A stretch of 6,320 nt of DNA from Halomonas sp. (GTDB taxonomy: Bacteria; Pseudomonadota; Gammaproteobacteria; Pseudomonadales; Halomonadaceae), in contig SKHS01000125.1 in assembly GCA_007116835.1 (NCBI GenBank), positions 1 to 6,320 of the forward strand, read 5' to 3'. The notes under the pieces were generated by a model. It did not search any database, had not been told where the DNA came from, and saw nothing but the letters and a program-made list of their open reading frames with translations. This document shows, in pieces, positions 1 to 5,194 of this stretch. The position numbers were made by a program, and so were the translations under genes. The stretch's first letter is position 1. Each line of letters opens with the position of its first letter.

Positions 1-2
1 AA

Positions 3-77
3 TTAGCGCAGTCCGAGTAGTGAAAGAATAAATAGCACGACAACGATCAAACCAACAATGTAGATAATATTACGCAT
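3..77 (-). CDS. Small single-pass membrane peptide (24 aa), function unknown
   Basis: A complete 25-codon reading frame (ATG to TAA) encodes a 24-residue peptide. It begins Met-Arg-Asn, runs through an uninterrupted stretch of about 18 mostly Ile/Val/Leu residues (roughly residues 4-22), and ends Gly-Leu-Arg. This is what a minimal transmembrane helix with a basic residue at each end looks like. Translation is supported by a perfect AAGGAG Shine-Dalgarno at 85-90, 7 nt before the ATG. The gene is divergent from the serine hydrolase at 319. I recognise no named family. Many gammaproteobacteria encode comparable tiny hydrophobic peptides, some stress-induced, but any role here would be a guess. 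Because the peptide is so short, the reading frame could in principle be chance. The Shine-Dalgarno and the hydrophobic composition argue against that. Confidence 0.6.
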   Translation of the reverse strand: MRNIIYIVGLIVVVLFILSLLGLR

Positions 78-84
78 AGGGGCA

Positions 85-90
85 CTCCTT
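85..90 (-). promoter_or_regulatory. Shine-Dalgarno of the 24-aa membrane peptide
   Basis: AAGGAG on the minus strand, 7 nt upstream of the ATG whose first base is at 77. It is a full-strength ribosome binding site and the main evidence that the tiny reading frame is translated. Confidence 0.6.
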
Positions 91-128
91 GCTTTTGCGT
101 TTTAGGCTGTTACTTTTCAAGCTTTTCG

Positions 129-164
129 TTTCAAAGAAGGCAACAGGATGCTCAACCTTTGAAA
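129..164. repeat. Inverted repeat TTTCAAAG / CTTTGAAA in divergent intergenic region
   Basis: TTTCAAAG (129-136) and its exact reverse complement CTTTGAAA (157-164) are separated by 20 bp. A related TTTCAA lies at 115-120. They sit in the 241-bp gap (78-318) between the divergent membrane-peptide and serine-hydrolase genes, where promoters for both should be. The arrangement could be a two-half-site operator or a leader hairpin of the minus-strand transcript. The arms are AT-rich and only 8 bp, so chance is possible. I saw no convincing sigma-70 promoter elsewhere in the gap; the best plus-strand candidate is TTGCGT (198-203) with TTTAAT (222-227), spacing 18, which is weak. Confidence 0.35.
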
Positions 165-318
165 GACTATTCCAAGCCTAGCAGTGATTTGTTAATTTTG
201 CGTCATGTAGCCACCTGTTCTTTTAATCATTATTCACTATTTTCAGCTGCCAGGCTGTTTATTGAACCTCCTACGACTTAGCGCCTCGAAGGTGTTGCCA
301 CTCTACGAAAGGCTCAAC

Positions 319-1323
319 ATGCGCTCGAAGACTCTCGCTCTCTTGCTTACGTGTAACGTTACTTCTTTTTTGCCTGCCTTGGCAGTGGCAGAAGAGCCTT
401 CAGCCGCCGCGCTGCAAGCGCTGGATCGGCAAGCAGGCGAGCTTGGTCGTGTACATGCGATCGTCATCGCCCATGATGGTGATATTGTTCACGAGCTGCA
501 CCAGGGCGGCCCAGGGCTCGCAACCCCGACTAACATCAAATCCCTTTCTAAAACGGTGCTGGCCGCCATTACCGGCGCAGCGATTGAAGATGGCGTTATT
601 GACGCGGTAGAACAGCCGCTGGCAACCCTGCTAGGCCAACTCCCCAACGGGGTAGACCCACAGGTTAACGATATTACCGTGGCTCATTTACTTGCCTTAC
701 AGGCAGGTCTTGAGCGAACGTCAGGCAGCAACTACGGTGCCTGGGTCGCCAGCAGAAACTGGGTAAATGATGCGTTAACGCGCCCGTTTGTGGATGAGCC
801 TGGTGGGCGCATGCTCTATTCCACTGGCACTAGCCACTTACTTTCTGCGGCGCTTACCCAGGCCAGCGGTGAAAGTACCCATGCCCTTGCACAGCGCTTG
901 CTGGGCGGGCCGCTGGATATTACGATTCCTGCCTGGCCACAAGACCCACAAGGCATTTACTTCGGCGGCAACGACATGCTGCTTTCTCCCAGGGCACTAG
1001 TGGCCGTGGGCGAGCTTTATCGTAATGATGGCATCGTCAGTGGGCAGCGAATATTGCCTGAAGACTGGGTAGAGGCTTCGTGGACACCCAGAGGCTATTC
1101 CCCCTGGACAGGCGATGGTTACGGCTACGGCTGGTTTATAACCACCCTTGCAGACGTGCCGGTGGTCTATGGCCGAGGTTACGGAGGGCAGGCGTTATAC
1201 GTGATCCCTGAGCGGGAAATGACTATTGTGATCACCTCCGACCCTACACCACCTTCGCCTGGCGGACAGTTTCAGCAACAGCTCCACCAGCTAGTGGTGG
1301 GCTTACTGGAAGCGCAGGAGTAG
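319..1323 (+). CDS. Secreted serine hydrolase, beta-lactamase (class C / CubicO-like) family
   Basis: The 334-aa protein opens with a Sec signal peptide: basic MRSK, a hydrophobic core, and a likely cleavage after AVA at residue 24. The mature enzyme should therefore be periplasmic or secreted. The fold belongs to the beta-lactamase/penicillin-binding serine hydrolase family (Pfam Beta-lactamase, PF00144). The nucleophile motif SLSK lies at 75-78 (Ser75, Lys78). The second motif is Tyr167-Ser-Thr169 in the context PGGRMLYSTG, where many relatives have YxN. The third-motif region is GYGGQ at 287-291, in place of KTG/HxG, as is common in CubicO-type hydrolases. Substrate cannot be told; esterase, amidase or peptidase activity is possible, and true beta-lactamase activity is not indicated. 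I chose the ATG at 319 because it has GAAAGG at 307-312 with 6-nt spacing and gives a clean signal peptide. A longer frame from TTG at 262 would add 19 residues in front of that signal. The gene is convergent with terB, with an 11-bp gap. Confidence 0.88.
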   Translation: MRSKTLALLLTCNVTSFLPALAVAEEPSAAALQALDRQAGELGRVHAIVIAHDGDIVHELHQGGPGLATPTNIKSLSKTVLAAITGAAIEDGVIDAVEQPLATLLGQLPNGVDPQVNDITVAHLLALQAGLERTSGSNYGAWVASRNWVNDALTRPFVDEPGGRMLYSTGTSHLLSAALTQASGESTHALAQRLLGGPLDITIPAWPQDPQGIYFGGNDMLLSPRALVAVGELYRNDGIVSGQRILPEDWVEASWTPRGYSPWTGDGYGYGWFITTLADVPVVYGRGYGGQALYVIPEREMTIVITSDPTPPSPGGQFQQQLHQLVVGLLEAQE

Positions 1324-1334
1324 AGTAGTAAGGC

Positions 1335-1796
1335 CTAGTACGTCTGATGAGACGCTTCAGCCTGCAATTTACTGCGAATAAAATCACTATGGCTGACGTG
1401 TAAAAGGTCTGCCAGCCGCCTGATACGGTGCTCTTCGAGCGGGTCGATGCTGCCATCGGCCCAAGCAAGCTGCCACATTAACGCCACCAACTCACAGCGC
1501 TGTTCATACCCGTAGTGCGCTTTGATCAGACTGACAAACTGATAATGGTCGACGGCGTCATCCACTTCGGCTTCCGCTAACGCCATTAGCTCGTTAACGT
1601 CACTTTCACTTAGGTGGTAGCGGTTGATAAGCATTTGCTTGAGTGCGGCGCGCTCAGCATCGCTTTGATCATAGTCAGCACGCATGACTTCACACAACAG
1701 CGCCGCCGTTGCGAGTTCTAGCGTCAGGGTCTGGTTATCGCGCTGCTCAGGTTCTGCCAGCGCCCGTTGGAAGAAATTGCTAATGGCATCCAACAC
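1335..1796 (-). CDS. TerB-family (tellurite resistance TerB-like) protein
   Basis: This 153-aa soluble, acidic, all-helical protein has no signal peptide. It shows the TerB/DjlA-N-type layout of two related helical halves (Pfam TerB, PF05099). An acidic loop in the first half (residues about 38-50, MRADYDQSDAERAAL) is matched in the second by the characteristic WADGSIDPLEEHRIRRLADLL segment (about 111-131). That Asp-Gly-x-Ile-Asp-x-x-Glu pattern is the hallmark of the family and is thought to bind divalent metal. Start is GTG at 1796, supported by AGGAG at 1804-1808, 7 nt upstream. It lies 111 bp downstream of ndpA on the same strand and may be co-transcribed or have its own promoter. No other ter genes (terA, C, D, E, Z) are nearby, so the family name should not be read as a tellurite-resistance function. 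These stand-alone TerB proteins are common and mostly uncharacterised. Confidence 0.85.
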   Translation of the reverse strand: MLDAISNFFQRALAEPEQRDNQTLTLELATAALLCEVMRADYDQSDAERAALKQMLINRYHLSESDVNELMALAEAEVDDAVDHYQFVSLIKAHYGYEQRCELVALMWQLAWADGSIDPLEEHRIRRLADLLHVSHSDFIRSKLQAEASHQTY

Positions 1797-1803
1797 AGCT
1801 TCT

Positions 1804-1808
1804 CTCCT
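1804..1808 (-). promoter_or_regulatory. Shine-Dalgarno deciding the GTG start of the TerB-like gene
   Basis: AGGAG on the minus strand, 7 nt before GTG at 1796. The next in-frame codon is TTG, and no ATG with a comparable site lies nearby, so GTG is the best start. Confidence 0.6.
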
Positions 1809-1907
1809 ATTATTGAGTCCCTCTTTTGGACTGCAGCTACCGCTCTAAGTGCCTACGCTGCCTTAAAACTGAAAGCACACCACTCTCACACCTCACACCA
1901 ATCACTG

Positions 1908-2921
1908 TCACTCCTTACGCTTCGCCAGCTGCTCTTTTAGCTGCTTGGGCACTTGCTTAATAATTAAGCGGTCCTGGTGTTCATCGTACTCGATGCTGGA
2001 ACCAAGCAGGTGGGAATCAAAACTGATCGATACACCCCCTGCACGTCCGGTAAAGCGTCGAAACTGGCTGATAGTGCGCTTATCTGGCGGGATCTCCGGC
2101 GACAGGCCGTAGTCAGCATTGCGGATATGGTCGTAAAACGCTTTGGGCTGTTTTTCGTCCACCAAGCCTGAAAGTTCTTCCAGCGTCATTGGCTCGCCAC
2201 GGCGCAGCTGCTCGTTGGCATAATCCACCAGGGTGTCGGTTTTTTCTCGGCTGGCTTCGTCGTCGTAGTTCTCTTTTTCGACGTAATCACTGAAGGCTTT
2301 TAATAGCGTACGGGTTTCGGCGGGGGCATCAATGCCCTCTTCCATGCCCAACAGCGCTATCAAGCCATCGGCGAGCTTTTTGCCGCCGCGATCTTTTAAA
2401 AACGATACGTACTGCGCGCTTTCAGAATCGCTCTGCCACTGGGTAAGGTTTACCCGTGCCGCCAAGGTAAGCTGGCTGGTATTAAGCTGCGCGGCGGGCA
2501 CTGCTTGGTGCTCTGCATTAATGCCAACCCCTTCCCGCTGATGAACTAAGCCTAGAAACAGCGTCTCGGTATCGCCCTGGCGCAGGTGGGCGAACACCAA
2601 GTAGCCGCTCACCGAAAGCTGCTCTTGCAGCGTTTGCGCAAGGCGTTCGGCAATGGCAATCGAAAGTTGGGTAAAATCCTGCTCTTTGGCCATGTAAGCC
2701 CGCAGCCAAGCTACTAGCGGCCCAGCCTGCTCGCCCTGTTCGGCAAACCGCCCCCACCCTTTGGCTTTGGTGTTGTAGGTATCGTTTAACGAATTCACCA
2801 AGCTTGCCATCACGGAGTCGTCGTTGGCCGCAGGCGTTGAAGCCGGTGCCGCCGTGACGGTTAAACGCTCGCCATCTAGCGATGGATCAAGGCGGTGCAC
2901 AATACTTTGCAGTAGCGGCAT
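1908..2921 (-). CDS. ndpA: Nucleoid-associated protein NdpA/YejK
   Basis: The 337-aa product matches the gammaproteobacterial nucleoid-associated protein YejK (NdpA, Pfam PF04245; E. coli about 335 aa) over its full length. Diagnostic stretches are the central YVSFLKDRGGKKLADG with a following LLGMEEGIDA (about residues 170-200), and the C-terminal GRAGGVSISFDSHLLGSSI with DRLIIKQVPKQLKEQL (about 292-333). It is cytoplasmic and co-purifies with the compacted nucleoid in E. coli, where its precise role is still poorly defined. Start is ATG at 2921. The Shine-Dalgarno is weak (AAGG at 2934-2937, 12 nt away), but the N-terminus MPLLQSIVHRLD fits the family. The leader carries a 15-bp tandem repeat that stops next to this AAGG. 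The TerB-like gene follows on the same strand. Stop is TGA. Confidence 0.95.
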   Translation of the reverse strand: MPLLQSIVHRLDPSLDGERLTVTAAPASTPAANDDSVMASLVNSLNDTYNTKAKGWGRFAEQGEQAGPLVAWLRAYMAKEQDFTQLSIAIAERLAQTLQEQLSVSGYLVFAHLRQGDTETLFLGLVHQREGVGINAEHQAVPAAQLNTSQLTLAARVNLTQWQSDSESAQYVSFLKDRGGKKLADGLIALLGMEEGIDAPAETRTLLKAFSDYVEKENYDDEASREKTDTLVDYANEQLRRGEPMTLEELSGLVDEKQPKAFYDHIRNADYGLSPEIPPDKRTISQFRRFTGRAGGVSISFDSHLLGSSIEYDEHQDRLIIKQVPKQLKEQLAKRKE

Positions 2922-2940
2922 ATGCGGGAGTTACCTTTTT

Positions 2941-3017
2941 GTCTAAGAACGATTTATCTAAGAACGATGTATCTAAGAACAAGTAAACCAAGAGCACGGT
3001 TTAGCCAAGAACGGTTG
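2941..3017. repeat. 15-bp imperfect tandem repeat in the ndpA leader
   Basis: The nonamer TCTAAGAAC recurs exactly at 2942, 2957 and 2972, a strict 15-bp period, with flanking GATKT also partly kept. A decayed fourth unit (AACCAAGAGCACGGT, 2986-3000) and a fifth after a 2-bp insertion (AGCCAAGAACGGTTG, 3003-3017) continue it. The core hexamer AAGAAC appears again at 3053-3058. On the transcribed strand of ndpA the unit reads GTTCTTAGATAMATC. It ends just before the weak ndpA Shine-Dalgarno. The origin could be slippage expansion. Protein-binding or RNA-level function is possible but only inferred. Confidence 0.75.
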
Positions 3018-3038
3018 ATTAAAAACAACGCATCATGA

Positions 3039-3063
3039 GAGCGGTGTTGCCAAAGAACCGCTC
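3039..3063 (-). terminator. Stem-loop downstream of the permease gene, possible terminator
   Basis: A perfect 7-bp stem (GAGCGGT 3039-3045 with ACCGCTC 3057-3063) and an 11-nt loop lie 18 bp past the permease stop codon. Read in the minus direction, a run of five U residues (3021-3025) comes 13 nt after the stem. That is too far for a classic intrinsic terminator. It may be a weak terminator or a 3'-end stabilising hairpin for the exporter mRNA. Confidence 0.35.
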
Positions 3064-3081
3064 CACAGGCAATCAGCAAAT

Positions 3082-3843
3082 TCAAGGCTTTAAGCGATAA
3101 CCGGTGCGGAAAATCCAGGCAATAGTGGCAAGGCTGGCGGCTAGGAAGAGCAGGATCATCGCCACGCTGGCCGCTAAGCTGACATCGCTAATACCGTAGA
3201 AGCTCCAGCGGAACCCGCTGACTAAGTACACCACTGGGTTGGCCAGAGTGACGGTTTGCCAAAACGGCGGCAGCATATCGATGGAGTAAAAGCTGCCCCC
3301 CAAAAACGTCAGCGGGGTGATAATTAACAGCGGCACCAGCTGCAGTTTATCGAACCCATCTGCCCAGATACCGATGATAAAGCCCAACAGACTGAAAGTG
3401 ACGGCGGTTAGCACCAGGAAGGTCAGCATCCAAATCGGATGGGCAATCTCTAACGGCACAAAAAAGTTAGAGGTCAGCAGGATAATCAGCCCAAGTAGGA
3501 TCGATTTCGAGGCAGCCGCCCCCACATAGCCCACGACAATCTCTAGATAGGAGATGGGCGCCGATAAAATTTCGTAAATGCTGCCGGAAAACTTAGGAAA
3601 GAAAATCCCGAAAGAAGCGTTAGACACGCTCTGGGTAAGCAACATCAGCATAATCAGACCCGGCACAATAAAAGCACCGTAGCTGACTCCATCGATCTCG
3701 CTGATGCGTGAACCAATCGCCGCGCCAAACACCACAAAGTAGAGCGAGGTAGAAATCACCGGCGATACAATGCTTTGCAGCAAGGTTCGGCGGGTGCGCG
3801 CCATTTCTGCCATATAAATGGCGCGAACGGGATAGAGGTTCAT
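3082..3843 (-). CDS. yadH: ABC-2 type exporter permease, YadH-like
   Basis: This 253-aa integral inner-membrane protein has about six predicted helices (roughly 24-44, 57-79, 102-128, 136-160, 168-186, 224-246), fitting the ABC-2 permease family (PF01061). It resembles E. coli YadH (256 aa) throughout, including the early SPVISTSLYFVVFGAAIGSR segment, the FIVPGLIM motif and the signature TPLTFLGGSFYSIDMLPPFWQ before the last helix (about 176-196). It would form the membrane channel of an exporter with the ATPase encoded just upstream. The ATG at 3843 overlaps the ATPase stop codon by four bases (ATGA), and AAGGAG (3849-3854) sits 5 nt before it inside the ATPase gene, so the two are translationally coupled. 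The substrate is unknown; YadGH itself is uncharacterised, and related ABC-2 systems move polysaccharides, lipids or drugs. The gene symbol is by similarity only. Confidence 0.93.
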   Translation of the reverse strand: MNLYPVRAIYMAEMARTRRTLLQSIVSPVISTSLYFVVFGAAIGSRISEIDGVSYGAFIVPGLIMLMLLTQSVSNASFGIFFPKFSGSIYEILSAPISYLEIVVGYVGAAASKSILLGLIILLTSNFFVPLEIAHPIWMLTFLVLTAVTFSLLGFIIGIWADGFDKLQLVPLLIITPLTFLGGSFYSIDMLPPFWQTVTLANPVVYLVSGFRWSFYGISDVSLAASVAMILLFLAASLATIAWIFRTGYRLKP

Positions 3844-4775
3844 GAGCGCTCCTTTACCAAATCGACGAAAATATCTTCCAGCGAGCTTTGTCGAGTATGC
3901 AGGTCTTTAAAGCCAATGCCGGCTTTTTCCAACTGTGTGAGCAGGGCAGAAATACCGCGCCCTTCCTCTTCCTGGCGACCATCATAGGTGTACACCAGCT
4001 CATAGCCGTCGGCGGTTAGGCTCAGCTCGTCTTGCTCAAGCGCGGTGGGAAGTACAGTGAGCGGCGTGTGCAGCTGTAGCGTCAGTTGCTTGCTGCCGAG
4101 TTTGTTCATCAGCGCTGCTTTCTCTTCCACTAAAACGATCTCACCGCGATTGATGACGCCAATGCGATCGGCCATTTCTTCGGCTTCTTCGATGTAGTGG
4201 GTGGTGAGAATGATCGTGACACCGTTATCCCGCAGCCCGCGTACCACGTTCCACATATCCCGACGTAACTCAACGTCTACCCCAGCCGTTGGCTCATCCA
4301 AAAATAGAATGCGCGGCTCATGAGAGAGCGCTTTGGCGATCAAGACGCGGCGCTTCATACCGCCTGAAAGCGTCATCAGGCGATTGTTGCGTTTGTCCCA
4401 CAGAGCCAGCGACTTGAGCACTTTTTCGATATGGGCAGGATTCGGCGACTTGCCAAACAAGCCTCGGCTAAAACTGACGGTGTTCCATACGGTTTCAAAG
4501 GCTTCGTTGGTCAGTTCTTGCGGCACAAGGCCAATACGCTCACGGGCCTGGCGATAGTGGCTAACGCTATCATAACCATCAACCACAACGTGACCTTGGG
4601 TCGGGTTCACCAGCCCGCAGACCACGCTAATTAACGTGGTTTTGCCCGCCCCGTTGGGGCCAAGCAGGGCAAAAATCTCGCCGCGCTGAATCGTTAAATC
4701 CACACGGCTAAGGGCTTGAAAGCCACCTTCGTAGGTTTTGTTCAAGCCTTCAATAGTAATAATGGGATCGTTCAA
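3840..4775 (-). CDS. yadG: ABC exporter ATP-binding protein, YadG-like
   Basis: The 311-aa nucleotide-binding subunit (E. coli YadG about 308 aa) has every ATPase motif intact. Walker A GPNGAGKTT is at 39-47 (Lys45), the Q-loop Gln86 in GLVPQE, signature LSGGM at 136-140, Walker B ILFLDEP at 156-162 (Glu161 catalytic) and the H-loop His193 in TTHYIEEAEE. A C-terminal extension of about 100 residues ends SLEDIFVDLVKERS, as in ABC-2-linked ATPases. It powers export through the overlapping permease gene, probably as a homodimer on the inner face of the membrane. The true start is very likely TTG at 4775, preceded by GAGGAG (4782-4787) with 6-nt spacing. A longer frame to 4892 would run antisense-like through the hairpin and into ppiC, and its added 39 residues do not look like family sequence. 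It follows ppiC by 58 bp and carries a perfect hairpin directly before its ribosome binding site. Confidence 0.95.
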   Translation of the reverse strand: MNDPIITIEGLNKTYEGGFQALSRVDLTIQRGEIFALLGPNGAGKTTLISVVCGLVNPTQGHVVVDGYDSVSHYRQARERIGLVPQELTNEAFETVWNTVSFSRGLFGKSPNPAHIEKVLKSLALWDKRNNRLMTLSGGMKRRVLIAKALSHEPRILFLDEPTAGVDVELRRDMWNVVRGLRDNGVTIILTTHYIEEAEEMADRIGVINRGEIVLVEEKAALMNKLGSKQLTLQLHTPLTVLPTALEQDELSLTADGYELVYTYDGRQEEEGRGISALLTQLEKAGIGFKDLHTRQSSLEDIFVDLVKERS

Positions 4776-4781
4776 GGCGTG

Positions 4782-4787
4782 CTCCTC
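4782..4787 (-). promoter_or_regulatory. Shine-Dalgarno deciding the TTG start of the ABC ATPase
   Basis: GAGGAG on the minus strand, 6 nt before TTG at 4775. It places the N-terminus at MNDPIITIEGL, where ABC ATPase homology begins. Its upstream end is separated from the 10-bp hairpin by a single base. Confidence 0.75.
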
Positions 4788-4788
4788 A

Positions 4789-4812
4789 CACCGCGACAGT
4801 CGTGTCGCGGTG
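4789..4812. repeat. Perfect 10-bp hairpin between ppiC and the ABC ATPase gene
   Basis: CACCGCGACA (4789-4798) pairs perfectly with TGTCGCGGTG (4803-4812) across a 4-nt loop. The stem is GC-rich and would be very stable in RNA. In the minus direction it lies 21 bp after the ppiC stop and ends one base before the GAGGAG of the next gene, with no U-tract. It is therefore not a standard intrinsic terminator. Likely roles are processing or stabilisation of the ppiC mRNA, partial termination, or tuning of ATPase translation. Confidence 0.8.
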
Positions 4813-4833
4813 CTTGACGGATAGTCGGCGCCA

Positions 4834-5112
4834 TTAGCTACGGCTAGTGATTTCCAGCAGGTGATAGCCGAACTGAGTCTGTACCGGCCCATGCACTTGG
4901 TTCAGTTCACCACTAAAGACGACTTTGTCGAATTCCGGCACCATTTGGCCGGGGCCAAAGCTACCCAGGTCGCCGCCTTGACGGCCAGAAGGGCAGCTAG
5001 AGTGCTGCTTGGCCACTTCTGCAAAATCACGACCGTTTTCGATCTCTTGTTTCAGTGCGTTGCACTGCTCTTCACTGCTTACCAAAATATGACGGGCGCT
5101 GGCGCGTGCCAT
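4834..5112 (-). CDS. ppiC: Peptidyl-prolyl cis-trans isomerase C (parvulin)
   Basis: This 92-aa stand-alone parvulin domain is essentially the size of E. coli PpiC (93 aa). It catalyses cis-trans isomerisation of Xaa-Pro bonds and should be cytoplasmic, since it has no signal peptide or membrane segment. The family core is all present: ARHILV with His8, CPSGRQGGDLGSF with Cys40 (about 40-52), GQMVPEFDKVVF with Met57 and Phe61 (about 55-66), and TQFGYHLLEI with His84 (about 79-88). I start it at ATG 5112, which has a perfect AAGGAG at 5119-5124 with 6-nt spacing. A start nine codons further upstream would place that Shine-Dalgarno inside the gene. It precedes the ABC exporter pair on the same strand by 58 bp, a spacing compatible with an operon interrupted by a hairpin. 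Confidence 0.96.
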   Translation of the reverse strand: MARASARHILVSSEEQCNALKQEIENGRDFAEVAKQHSSCPSGRQGGDLGSFGPGQMVPEFDKVVFSGELNQVHGPVQTQFGYHLLEITSRS

Positions 5113-5118
5113 AACAAA

Positions 5119-5124
5119 CTCCTT
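5119..5124 (-). promoter_or_regulatory. Shine-Dalgarno deciding the ppiC start
   Basis: AAGGAG on the minus strand, 6 nt before the ATG at 5112. It favours MARASARHIL as the N-terminus over the in-frame ATG at 5139. Confidence 0.75.
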
Positions 5125-5194
5125 ATTTAAAAACCCCAAAGCGGTGTATCAGTTTATCATGCTGATGCAGGGTTAGGCGCTAGCGTTGGCTTGA

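Noticed and set aside
262..318. Upstream TTG extension of the serine hydrolase
   Set aside because: It would place 19 extra residues before a normal signal peptide and has no good Shine-Dalgarno, while ATG 319 has GAAAGG at 6 nt.
1284..1300. Stem CCACCA/TGGTGG with 5-nt loop near the 3' end of the serine hydrolase
   Set aside because: It is inside the coding sequence and not followed by a T-run on either strand, so it does not qualify as a terminator.
1341..1354. Small hairpin CGTCT/AGACG with 4-nt loop just past the convergent gene ends
   Set aside because: The stem is only 5 bp, lies inside the TerB-like gene and has no T-tract. It is too weak to call a bidirectional terminator.
1816..1832. 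AGTCC/GGACT stem with 7-nt loop upstream of the TerB-like gene
   Set aside because: A 5-bp stem without a U-tract in the ndpA-terB gap is expected by chance. No convincing promoter or terminator was seen in 1797-1907, only a low-complexity CA-rich stretch around 1876-1898.
2887..2997. A 36-codon minus-strand frame starting at GTG 2997 that reads the ndpA leader repeat as FLD-x-x pentapeptides and overlaps the ndpA start
   Set aside because: It has no Shine-Dalgarno and starts at GTG in the degenerate part of the repeat. A 15-bp repeat automatically gives a 5-residue periodicity in any open frame. Worth recalling only if leader translation is ever detected.
5125..5194. Possible ppiC promoter with an extended -10-like TGATAAACT and a CGCTAGCG palindrome
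   Set aside because: No -35 match at suitable spacing and the palindrome is short, so I could not support a promoter or operator here.
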